From assembly GCA_964410105.1 (NCBI GenBank), contig CAYPFY010000023.1, forward strand, positions 1 to 55,800: a stretch of DNA of 55,800 nucleotides, in the 5' to 3' direction. Positions 17,935 to 24,623 of this stretch are shown here, piece by piece (within the stretch, counting starts at the first letter, position 1; each line of letters opens with the position of its first letter). The position numbers and the translations under genes were made by a program. Origin of the DNA: CAYPFY01 sp964410105 (lineage in GTDB: Bacteria > Bacteroidota > Ignavibacteria > UBA10030 > SZUA-254). The notes under the pieces were generated by a model that was given only the letters and a program-made list of their open reading frames with translations, was not told where the DNA came from and made no database searches.

Positions 17935-18402
17935 TTTATTTCTCCTTATCCCACAATGACTTAGTGGTAATCATGCGCGCACACGTATCAAGAGTAGGAA
18001 AAGGTCAAAACGCAGTTATATCTCGTTGTGGCATATAGGGCTATCGGTTCACTTTTTCACATCTCGGAGGATCCCGAGATCCGGATTGATTGCGTCAAGG
18101 GAATTTCCTAAATTTGCTCCCGGAGATGGGGAGGGATGGGGGGTGAGTAGGTCAGAGGCATATCGATGCCATCTCCGGACTCGTAACATCCTAAATCCAG
18201 ACGAGCCACGATTTCCACGTTGAGAACAACGCGATGTATTGCTCCCGTTGGAACTGGGACGGATCCTCACGACGGGCGGGGGCTGGGGAGCCTCGTGAAG
18301 CGGGCAACCCACCAGCTTCCGTGGAACGCACTGAGCGACAGATGAGCTCAGGAGAAGGTCTTGACCACAGAGAGACAAAACACACTCACTTAGGAGGCAG
18401 CC
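17935..18402. other. 468-nt gap upstream of the lipoprotein gene
   Basis: No convincing gene or structured element was found here; short frames on both strands lack start signals. It ends with TAGGAGG, the SD of the lipoprotein gene. Confidence 0.4.
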
Positions 18403-19038
18403 ATGCCTAGAATCGTTCTTTTGTTTGCCACATCCGCTTTCCTGATTTCATGCACAGCATCGATTCAGAATACGGTAAAAGTTCAGTATCTAAAGCCGGG
18501 ATTCACGACCCAGACGCTCCATGATGGTGGATTGGCCTTACTGCCCATCATTGCCGGACAGGGGCAAGAGGGATACAGACGGCCGCTTGGTGAATCCCTG
18601 GACACCTCTATCGCGGTACGGCGCCCGGGGATGAAATACATCAGATGGCAAGAGACGCTCTCAAACCTCAACCGGGACAGTCTTGCTTCAAGTTATGAGA
18701 GTGTTATCATGACCTATCGCTCCACATCGATAGTCGACAAGTCTCTGATCAAGAAACTGGGCCAGTCGATTGGAGCGCGCTATCTCTTTTTCGTCAGTCT
18801 CGAAGACTTCAGTAAGAGTTCCCGCGTGGGGTATAGTGGCCTAACCGGTTCATTGGAAACTCAAGAAAGCGCACAGGTCTCTGCGTTCGCCCAAATATGG
18901 GATTCAGAGGAGGGGGATGTGGTTTGGGAGGCTACGGCGAGCGCCCAATCGTCCTCCAGCGAGTTCACGACCATTTCGCACTCTTATGAAGATTACAGCA
19001 GCCGGCTTGCCAGCTCTATTGCGATGAAATTGCCATGA
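18403..19038 (+). CDS. Predicted lipoprotein
   Basis: 211 residues with TAGGAGG before the ATG. The N-terminus is a lipoprotein signal peptide ending in the lipobox LISC, so Cys17 would be lipidated. The mature part is a mixed alpha/beta domain containing ARYLFFVSLEDF and AQVSAFAQIWDSEEGDVVWEA, resembling GNA1162/LpoB-like or curli-assembly CsgG-like folds where a family-specific pattern of ...Q-I-W-D...G-x-V-V-W-E... occurs. An envelope location is well supported; the precise role is not. A lipoprotein as element cargo could act in surface or superinfection exclusion, which is speculation. Confidence 0.6.
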   Translation: MPRIVLLFATSAFLISCTASIQNTVKVQYLKPGFTTQTLHDGGLALLPIIAGQGQEGYRRPLGESLDTSIAVRRPGMKYIRWQETLSNLNRDSLASSYESVIMTYRSTSIVDKSLIKKLGQSIGARYLFFVSLEDFSKSSRVGYSGLTGSLETQESAQVSAFAQIWDSEEGDVVWEATASAQSSSSEFTTISHSYEDYSSRLASSIAMKLP

Positions 19039-19083
19039 TTCGGTTCCCTTTAATACACACCGTCAGAGACACGGAGCCAAGCC

Positions 19084-19341
19084 ATGACTGACGCAGGCCG
19101 AATAAAACTTCTGGATGATGCCTGCAAGAAAATGACCGATGCAGAGCTTGAGACCATGCGTGATACCCAGGTAGCCTCGGGCGAAAATCATCAGGCCGCG
19201 GTCCGTGAGATTCTTCGGCGGAAAAAACTAGAGGACCGGGCGCTGTCTCAGGGACAGAGGAGAATCGAGATCTACACGCTCATAATCCTTATCCTAACGG
19301 GGTTTCTAGCCGTCGTTGCCCTAAGAGATTGCCTTCACTGA
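19084..19341 (+). CDS. Small C-terminally anchored membrane protein
   Basis: 85 residues; a charged helical N-terminal part (DDACKKMTDAELETMRD) and a C-terminal hydrophobic segment (IYTLIILILTGFLAVVAL). It lies 45 nt after the lipoprotein gene and may be co-transcribed. No family recognised. Confidence 0.45.
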   Translation: MTDAGRIKLLDDACKKMTDAELETMRDTQVASGENHQAAVREILRRKKLEDRALSQGQRRIEIYTLIILILTGFLAVVALRDCLH

Positions 19342-19554
19342 GAATCAGGGTGGGCTCCTAGGAGTTGATTTGACTTTCGCGGCCGGATTGCTTACCTTTC
19401 CAGTGCGAAAATTCTATGAGCGACTTACCCACGTAATGGGTTATTGCTGTTTTTATGAACCGCCATCTCCGGGCGCCCGGGCGCGCCGCAAGGACGCTCA
19501 CTGCTTCTCATAGAGCAGTCGCAGGACGCTCGGAGTTCATGAAAGGAGCAATTT

Positions 19555-19944
19555 ATGCCTACCACAACAAACCCCACCGCGGCTCGCGACATTCGTCATA
19601 CCCGCCTCTCGATAGAAGAGCACCTTCGGATGAGGGACGACGTTGAGCACGAGCTCCTCCGGCTCGAGGGACCCATCAACCAACTAATCCTTTTGGGTCG
19701 CACTTTGGGACGCAATGTTAAGGAAACCGAGGCGGATGTACAGTGGGTTGTTGAAGACAAGAGCGTTATCCTCGCCTGCCATTGTGTCGCCAAAGAATCA
19801 GCCGTCGTACTCAGTGATGTCTGGGGAAAGATTCTCAGGGCGATTCCCGAGGTCATCCCTCCGAGGGACGTGAGGGAAAAGAAGGTCAGAGATAAAGCGG
19901 TAAGCGCATTCGTGAAAAAGATGCGAAAGCCGGCGAGGAGTTGA
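19555..19944 (+). CDS. Hypothetical soluble protein
   Basis: 129 residues with AAAGGAGC before the ATG. Helix-rich N-terminus (IEEHLRMRDDVEHELLRLEG), then VQWVVEDKSVILACHCVAKE and a basic C-terminus (AFVKKMRKPARS). Not recognised. The preceding 213 nt contain no gene. The promoter of the structured RNA overlaps its last codons. Confidence 0.45.
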   Translation: MPTTTNPTAARDIRHTRLSIEEHLRMRDDVEHELLRLEGPINQLILLGRTLGRNVKETEADVQWVVEDKSVILACHCVAKESAVVLSDVWGKILRAIPEVIPPRDVREKKVRDKAVSAFVKKMRKPARS

Positions 19945-19971
19945 TTCGCTCCGGGCATTAAGGTATATTTG
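19941..19971 (+). promoter_or_regulatory. Strong promoter of the structured leader RNA
   Basis: TTGATT (19941-19946), a 17-nt spacer, then TATATT (19964-19969). The same bases read TATATTTG, a perfect TAnnTTTG element as used by Bacteroidota primary sigma factors. Transcription would start near 19976. Confidence 0.6.
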
Positions 19972-19975
19972 TCTG

Positions 19976-20136
19976 GATAGTTCAAACGGATCCGCAGAAA
20001 TCGCCAAATGGATTGTGAGAGTTGTCTCTCCGTGAGGATCTCAGTGATCCTTCTGGCACCAGGAGAGACGAATTGACCCCAACCGGAACTAAAAGGCTTT
20101 GGCGAGCCTCTGCGGACCGGTTGGGGTTTTCTTCTT
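19976..20136 (+). ncRNA. Structured RNA / attenuator with terminator and possible pseudoknot
   Basis: There is no ORF. In order: segment TCCGCAGA (19991-19998); a hairpin GTCTCTCC (20024-20031) / GGAGAGAC (20062-20069) enclosing AGGATC/GATCCT; then a terminator stem ACCCCAACCGG (20076-20086) / CCGGTTGGGGT (20117-20127) and TTTTCTTCTT. The terminator loop ends with TCTGCGGA (20109-20116), perfectly complementary to the first segment. That helix crosses the terminator stem, so the RNA can form a pseudoknot or switch between two folds. It precedes the gene at 20181. It may be an independent small RNA, a cis attenuator, or both. Confidence 0.6.
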
Positions 20137-20180
20137 AAACGGGGTCGTTAATAACCAATTCATTCATTGGATCAATAGTT

Positions 20181-20927
20181 ATGAGAAACCAGGAAGATGT
20201 GCTGAGGGCGTTAAAACGGGAAGTGGGACTTCAAAAAGCGTTTCAGTATACTTACCCTGGTGGTGTGACAGAACTCCGGCTAACTTGTCGCGCCGGGGGA
20301 AAATCGAGGACGATGAGCATCGGCGGCTGGATGCTCGAGTCCAAATCTCAAATAGAACTCCTGCGCGCGGAGATCGACAAAATCAAACGGAATGAATACG
20401 CAAAGCCTCGTATGATGCGCTTTAACGATGATCCGCCTAATGAAATTCCGATCCTTCGGTCAGATGAGGAACTAACAACCGAGGAGGTTGCGCAGAAAAC
20501 CGAGATTTTGAAAGTGCGACAGAAAGAGTTAGCCGGGTCCACGTCAGCTTGGGAACACCTGCGAGAATTGAGATCATTGTTTGATTCTCGGGATTTCAAT
20601 ATCCAACCCCCGATATCCAGTGTCGGTCGTTTGGGAAGGACAGGCTCGAAAAAAAGGCCTGTCATGGTGCAAGAAGAGGACTATCCTAGGCTTATTGATT
20701 TAATGAAGGACGTGTATGACGGGGGGACTCGAGGCGAAGCAGTCTTCTTAGAAGCTTCAAAAAGGGCGAAGAGGAAGTGGAAGGAACTAAAACTTATTGT
20801 ACGGAATTATTCACCTGGCGCGTTAAAGGGGATATGGAAGAGGAGTAGAGAAACATTCAAAAATAAAATTTCATTAGGTACGTACCCGGTACGTACCCGT
20901 GGAGGTAGATTTAAGGCCGAAAGTTGA
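20181..20927 (+). CDS. Hypothetical element-encoded protein after the structured leader
   Basis: 248 residues; the start is an ATG without a clear SD, 44 nt after the leader terminator. The N-terminal part contains a small beta domain (YTYPGGVTELRLTC, KSRTMSIGGWML), the middle is a charged helix (IELLRAEIDKIKRNEYAKPR), and the C-terminal 70 residues are strongly basic (KRAKRKWKELKLIVRN, WKRSRETFKNK), which suggests nucleic-acid binding. The position between two attenuator-like RNAs and before the replication operon would fit a regulator or replication accessory factor. Not recognised. Confidence 0.5.
   Translation: MRNQEDVLRALKREVGLQKAFQYTYPGGVTELRLTCRAGGKSRTMSIGGWMLESKSQIELLRAEIDKIKRNEYAKPRMMRFNDDPPNEIPILRSDEELTTEEVAQKTEILKVRQKELAGSTSAWEHLRELRSLFDSRDFNIQPPISSVGRLGRTGSKKRPVMVQEEDYPRLIDLMKDVYDGGTRGEAVFLEASKRAKRKWKELKLIVRNYSPGALKGIWKRSRETFKNKISLGTYPVRTRGGRFKAES
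20877..20898 (+). repeat. Tandem palindromic 11-mers
   Basis: GGTACGTACCC occurs twice head to tail, each copy containing the 10-bp palindrome GGTACGTACC. The repeats fall in the last codons of the preceding gene, about 140 nt before the replication operon, where they could be an operator or an iteron-like initiator site. Confidence 0.45.
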
Positions 20928-21013
20928 TCGGCTTATAATCTCCGCTTAACAAAAGCGGGGAGTCCCAAATTTAAGGTCGTTGGGGTCTTAGCCGATCCCC
21001 CAACGGCCTTTTT
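20926..21013 (+). terminator. Second attenuator-like terminator before the replication operon
   Basis: A 13-bp stem AAGGTCGTTGGGG (20973-20985) / CCCCAACGGCCTT (20998-21010) followed by TTT is a strong terminator. Its loop ends in AGCCGATC (20990-20997), perfectly complementary to GATCGGCT at 20926-20933, and a separate hairpin CCGCTT/AAGCGG (20942-20958) lies between. This is the same topology as the RNA at 19976-20136. Confidence 0.65.
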
Positions 21014-21034
21014 ATTTGAAAGGACTATAATCAA

Positions 21035-21289
21035 ATGCCATCGCACCGGGAATGGATAAGTCAGAACCAAGATGTTGATCCCCGACACGACGGGCCGGTT
21101 CTACTCAAGGAGGCCGTGAATCGGGTGTTTGCAAATCTCTTTATAAGGACGCGTAATAATCACTTCCTCGACCTTCTCCGTCGATTGAACGAGCAATCTC
21201 CCACAGAACCTGCCGCAGGAGCGGAAACGCCAACCACCCCCGGCAAAAGTCTCCAAAAACACAACTCGCTCGGTGTGCACGAGAGATGA
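21035..21289 (+). CDS. Small protein at the head of the replication operon
   Basis: 84 residues with AAAGGAC upstream; contains RVFANLFIRTRNNHFLDLL and a proline/threonine-rich tail. The stop overlaps the next start as ATGA. Not recognised; position suggests a replication accessory or regulatory protein. Confidence 0.5.
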   Translation: MPSHREWISQNQDVDPRHDGPVLLKEAVNRVFANLFIRTRNNHFLDLLRRLNEQSPTEPAAGAETPTTPGKSLQKHNSLGVHER

Positions 21290-22113
21290 CTGACCTAAAC
21301 CTGGACCCGGACTACCCGTCGCATCCCAAGACCAAAAAACTGGTGAGCATCTTGGGGCGAGAGGCGGAGATTCTACCAATACGATTATGGTGCTGGGCGG
21401 CTAAGTACCGGCCCGCAGATGGGGATCTTTCCAATTGCACGGTGGGCGAAATTGAGACAAATCTGAACTGGTGGGGCAGGCCTCGGGCCGCAGTCGCAGC
21501 GCTAGTTCGCGCGGGTTTTCTTGAAAAGATCCTACCAAACGGCGACAAGAAGTCGACAAGAACTCGCACAAAGTACGCAATTCACGCGTGGTCGGAAAAG
21601 CAGGGTCACATTCAAGCTCTCAGAAGCCGAAATTTGAAAGTTGCACAGAATAGATGGGAAAAGCTGAAAAAGCCGTGTACCACGGATACCAGAGACGCGC
21701 CACTGGTAGACCAAAACTCTACCACTGGTGTACCCTATACTAACCATACTAACCATCTAGAAGAGAGTGGCGCGACTTGCGACGCGTCCCCACAAGATCA
21801 TCAAACGAGAGGGACCGTCACTCCCAAATCCCGCGCTGAGGTGATCGAGTACTTCGCATCTCTCGCTGAGAGCGATAGTTCCGAAGCGGAACAATTCTAT
21901 GACCATTACGAGGCAAACGGGTGGGTCCAGGGTAAGGGGAAGCCGATTAAGAATTGGAAAGCCGCCGCACGGAACTGGATGCGGCGTAAGGGAAAATATT
22001 CGTCGCATCAGCGTGGCACGCAGACCGCCCGCAAGCCCGAGCTCGTTGCGAACCCCGACAGCCCAGGGGAGATGACGGCCACACAGAAAGCACTAGCAGG
22101 AATTCCACAGTGA
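21286..22113 (+). CDS. DnaD/DnaT-like phage replication initiator
   Basis: 275 residues. The N-terminal 90 residues look like the winged-helix of phage replisome organisers (HPKTKKLVSILGREAEILPI, WWGRPRAAVAALVRAGFLEK). A polar linker follows, then the C-terminal motif AEQFYDHYEANGWVQGKGKP then IKNWKAAARNWMRR, typical of phage replication proteins that load DnaB-family helicases. The overlap GTGA with the helicase gene supports a loader-helicase pair. It should recognise the element origin, which may lie in or near its own coding sequence or the palindromes at 20.88 kb. Confidence 0.75.
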   Translation: MTDLNLDPDYPSHPKTKKLVSILGREAEILPIRLWCWAAKYRPADGDLSNCTVGEIETNLNWWGRPRAAVAALVRAGFLEKILPNGDKKSTRTRTKYAIHAWSEKQGHIQALRSRNLKVAQNRWEKLKKPCTTDTRDAPLVDQNSTTGVPYTNHTNHLEESGATCDASPQDHQTRGTVTPKSRAEVIEYFASLAESDSSEAEQFYDHYEANGWVQGKGKPIKNWKAAARNWMRRKGKYSSHQRGTQTARKPELVANPDSPGEMTATQKALAGIPQ

Positions 22114-23429
22114 ATATTGATCGCCGCACCGTTGAACGTAATATCATAGGCTCGATTCTGGCCAATCCAAAGGAGTTCGCCCGATTGAGGAGTGTTCTAC
22201 CGCCGGAACTGTTTCAAGACCCGGTCTGTAGGAAAATCGCAGGGGCCATCGTTCGATGCTTCGAATCTGACCTGGCTCTCGATGTCGTGAACGTTGCGAC
22301 GGTTGGCAAATTGGCCGGAGATGAGGCCGTGTGTCTCACAGAGTGTGCCGGAATGGGCGGGGGGGATCCCGCGCTGCTCGCAAAGAAACTCACCGAACTG
22401 GCCCTCGTCGACAAATTCGTGAACCTCCGGGACTTCATTTCTAAAGACCGAGACCCCTTCGAGATGATCGAGCGGTCCGAGGTGTTACTAGCGGAGGCGA
22501 CCGCGTTAATTGGTCAGCACACACGCAAGGACAAGCTTACCCTTCTCACTGAGTACGTTGAGTATCTTCAGCGCAATGCCGGGGCCGGGGTGCAGCGAAT
22601 CCCCACCCCCTATCCCACGTTGAATCGAATGTTACATGGTGGCCTCGAGTATGGGGGCTTTTCAATCACCGGCGGGTCTCCCGGGGCTGGAAAAACGTCG
22701 TTCATGTTGTCTCTTGGCCTGCATGCAGTTCAGAGCGGAGTAAAAACGTCGTTTCTTGAGGGCGAAATGCCCCCGAATGAACTATTCGAACGCCTCAATG
22801 GCATTCGAACCGGCCTGGACATCAATGTGATCCGACAGGGCAAGAACTTCTCGGCGGCATCGAGAGAGTTTATCTCAGAAATGTACAAACTGCCTTTCGA
22901 GCCGGTGATAATCTCGGAGAGGACGCTCTCAAATCTGGTTGACGCCGTGAGGACGGAGATCCACGACGGGAGCAAACTCATCTTCATCGATTACCTTCAG
23001 GTCTTCGCCCAAAAGTCAGGTAGAACGAGTGAGTTCGAGGGGATAAAAATCGCCTCCGAAACGCTGCGCGGTCTCTCCCTTCGCCACCAGGTGCACATCT
23101 GTGCCGCATCCGCGTTTAATCGTAACGAATCTACACAAGATCGCCCCACGCTGAACTCGCTGTACGGGTCTTCGGGTCTCGGCCACGACGCGACGGTGGC
23201 GATGATAGTTTACGGCGAACAGAATGACGTCCCGGAACTTTTGACTCCCCTCCGAAACGTTGTGCTCGGCGTCGTCAAGAATCGTGGGGGGGCCCGCGGC
23301 ACAATCAGCTTAAAGTATCATCTGGATTCCCAGCGCATGGAGGAGGTCGGTCCAGGCCCAGCAAAACCCGCCCACACCCCGGCCGTCGACGATGTTTTCT
23401 CAGACAATGGAGAATCCAATGCCTTCTAG
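22110..23429 (+). CDS. DnaB-like replicative helicase
   Basis: 439 residues beginning at a GTG that overlaps the previous stop. The N-terminal DnaB-type helical domain (RRTVERNIIGSILANPKEF) is followed by a RecA-like ATPase core: Walker A GGSPGAGKT (about 188), Walker B KLIFIDYLQVF (about 290) and a sensor region with SSGLGHDATVAMIV. The order and length match phage-encoded replicative helicases. It would unwind element DNA with the DnaD-like protein as loader, giving autonomous replication after induction. Confidence 0.9.
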   Translation: MNIDRRTVERNIIGSILANPKEFARLRSVLPPELFQDPVCRKIAGAIVRCFESDLALDVVNVATVGKLAGDEAVCLTECAGMGGGDPALLAKKLTELALVDKFVNLRDFISKDRDPFEMIERSEVLLAEATALIGQHTRKDKLTLLTEYVEYLQRNAGAGVQRIPTPYPTLNRMLHGGLEYGGFSITGGSPGAGKTSFMLSLGLHAVQSGVKTSFLEGEMPPNELFERLNGIRTGLDINVIRQGKNFSAASREFISEMYKLPFEPVIISERTLSNLVDAVRTEIHDGSKLIFIDYLQVFAQKSGRTSEFEGIKIASETLRGLSLRHQVHICAASAFNRNESTQDRPTLNSLYGSSGLGHDATVAMIVYGEQNDVPELLTPLRNVVLGVVKNRGGARGTISLKYHLDSQRMEEVGPGPAKPAHTPAVDDVFSDNGESNAF

Positions 23430-23808
23430 AATTTGTGACAAACACGGGAACGAGGTGTGGTGCCAAGAAGGGCGAGTCTATCTCCGCCTCGCCGGATCAA
23501 CCCGCACCCGGTGCCTCGGAATTATCGACGGGGAGAAGTTTTGTACTCGGCGCAAAACGGGGAAGCACGTGATGCGGACCCTCTCAGACATAGGCTTCAA
23601 TCACGCCCTAATTCGCAGTGGGAAGTTCAGTCTTGTCGAGGTAGAGCTCTCCGATGGCCGAATCTTACGTACCACCCGAGATCACATCCTTGAGAGGGGA
23701 GTCTGTCGGAATTTTGCGAGCGAGGGCCAGGAGCTTCAGATCTTCCTGCCGATAACGGAATTCCAGCGAAACAATGAGCAGCTAATGCTCGAGGGGATAA
23801 CGCCATGA
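23419..23808 (+). CDS. Hypothetical protein of the replication operon
   Basis: About 129 residues from the ATG at 23419 (GGAGA 5 nt upstream), overlapping the helicase end by 11 nt. Contains Cys residues (ICDKHGNEVWC) and a C-terminal beta-rich half with VEVELSDGRILRTTRDHI, reminiscent of the Hint/intein-like C-terminal TRDH motif but without the rest of that domain. Its stop overlaps the next start (ATGA). Role unknown. Confidence 0.55.
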   Translation: MPSRICDKHGNEVWCQEGRVYLRLAGSTRTRCLGIIDGEKFCTRRKTGKHVMRTLSDIGFNHALIRSGKFSLVEVELSDGRILRTTRDHILERGVCRNFASEGQELQIFLPITEFQRNNEQLMLEGITP

Positions 23809-23990
23809 TACTCACACGCGATGATACAGCCAGAGCCGTGGAGGACCTGATCCTGCTTATCGACGAAAAGCTCCAGTCGGATTTGTACGAGAAATCGGGA
23901 CTTATCCCGCAAGGAGCATTCCTTGAGCTCATGGATAAATTTCGCCGGTGGCAGCAACTCACCCGCGAGATCATCAACGCGGCAAACTAA
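23805..23990 (+). CDS. Small helical protein of the replication operon
   Basis: 61 residues, ATGA overlap with the preceding gene; entirely helical and amphipathic (AVEDLILLIDEKLQSDLY, MDKFRRWQQLTREI). Not recognised. Confidence 0.5.
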   Translation: MILTRDDTARAVEDLILLIDEKLQSDLYEKSGLIPQGAFLELMDKFRRWQQLTREIINAAN

Positions 23991-24023
23991 CTAAATCCCA
24001 TACTCACTTTCGAATAGAAGACA

Positions 24024-24494
24024 ATGAAAAGAAAGCCATATAATATCCGCGGAAGCCGGTGGATGCTCAGCGAACTCACATTCGAAGAGGACGCCTCGGT
24101 CCGGAAATTGCTCAAGGAGAAACTCGGCGCCCTGGGACAGATGAATGATCCGACCGTCGGGGGGATCCTGGATTTCACGTTCGAGAGCGGGGTGCTCCTC
24201 GAGCTGTTCCAGATAATTCTGAAACCCTACGCGCCCACCATCTTACACCGGGCGTGGAACGCGGCTTGTATCAAACTGCACCGCATCGACCGCAATGAGA
24301 TCATTAAGCAAATGACCAATTCCGAGATAGCGAGGGCAACGGTCGATTTTTTTCACGTCAACGCGAAATGGATGAGCGCATATCTCTATTTCGCAGACAG
24401 CTCAATCTTGAACATGCCGGAGATCCCGATACTGAAGGGCCTGATCTCCCTCAAGAATCCGCTCTACTCCTCGCGGATGGGGACCCGGAACTAG
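24024..24494 (+). CDS. Tail assembly chaperone (G protein), zero-frame product
   Basis: 156 residues, helical, with the layout of tailed-phage chaperones encoded just before the tape measure (RWMLSELTFEEDASVRKLL, ESGVLLELFQIILKP). At codons 108-110 the sequence GAT TTT TTT contains the slippery heptamer T TTT TTT (24347-24353), so a fraction of ribosomes should slip -1 and make the longer GT protein. In lambda-type tails, G and GT coat the tape measure and recruit tail-tube subunits. No tail-tube gene is seen in this element, so the tube would have to come from elsewhere. Confidence 0.65.
   Translation: MKRKPYNIRGSRWMLSELTFEEDASVRKLLKEKLGALGQMNDPTVGGILDFTFESGVLLELFQIILKPYAPTILHRAWNAACIKLHRIDRNEIIKQMTNSEIARATVDFFHVNAKWMSAYLYFADSSILNMPEIPILKGLISLKNPLYSSRMGTRN
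24347..24394 (+). promoter_or_regulatory. Programmed -1 frameshift signal
   Basis: Slippery T TTT TTT at 24347-24353, a 9-nt spacer, then a stem GCGAAAT (24363-24369) / ATTTCGC (24388-24394) with an inner GAT/ATC pairing. Slippery site, spacing and stem match known -1 frameshift stimulators. Confidence 0.7.
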
Positions 24495-24619
24495 CAGAGA
24501 AGATCTTGGGATGGGGCGCCGAGAAGGCGTACCGCTGGATGCTCACAGCTTGCAAGCGAGCGCAGTGGATGGAGAAAATGATGAAGCAAGCACAGGAACG
24601 TCAATCAGACGAGGACTAA
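24353..24619 (+). CDS. Tail assembly chaperone T extension (reached by -1 frameshift)
   Basis: After slippage the -1 frame is open from 24353 (TCA CGT CAA) to the stop at 24617-24619, adding 88 residues to the first 110 of the G protein, for a GT fusion of about 198. The extension contains DPELAEKILGWGAEKAYRWM and a charged C-terminus. It stops 4 nt before the tape-measure start, exactly where T ends in phage genomes. An independent ATG exists at 24368 but has no SD, so frameshifting is the better explanation. Confidence 0.65.
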   Translation, partial: SRQREMDERISLFRRQLNLEHAGDPDTEGPDLPQESALLLADGDPELAEKILGWGAEKAYRWMLTACKRAQWMEKMMKQAQERQSDED

Positions 24620-24623
24620 GACC

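Noticed and set aside
24368..24619. Independent gene starting at the ATG at 24368
   Set aside because: No SD; the frame is open back to the slippery site, so it is better explained as the frameshift extension of the chaperone.
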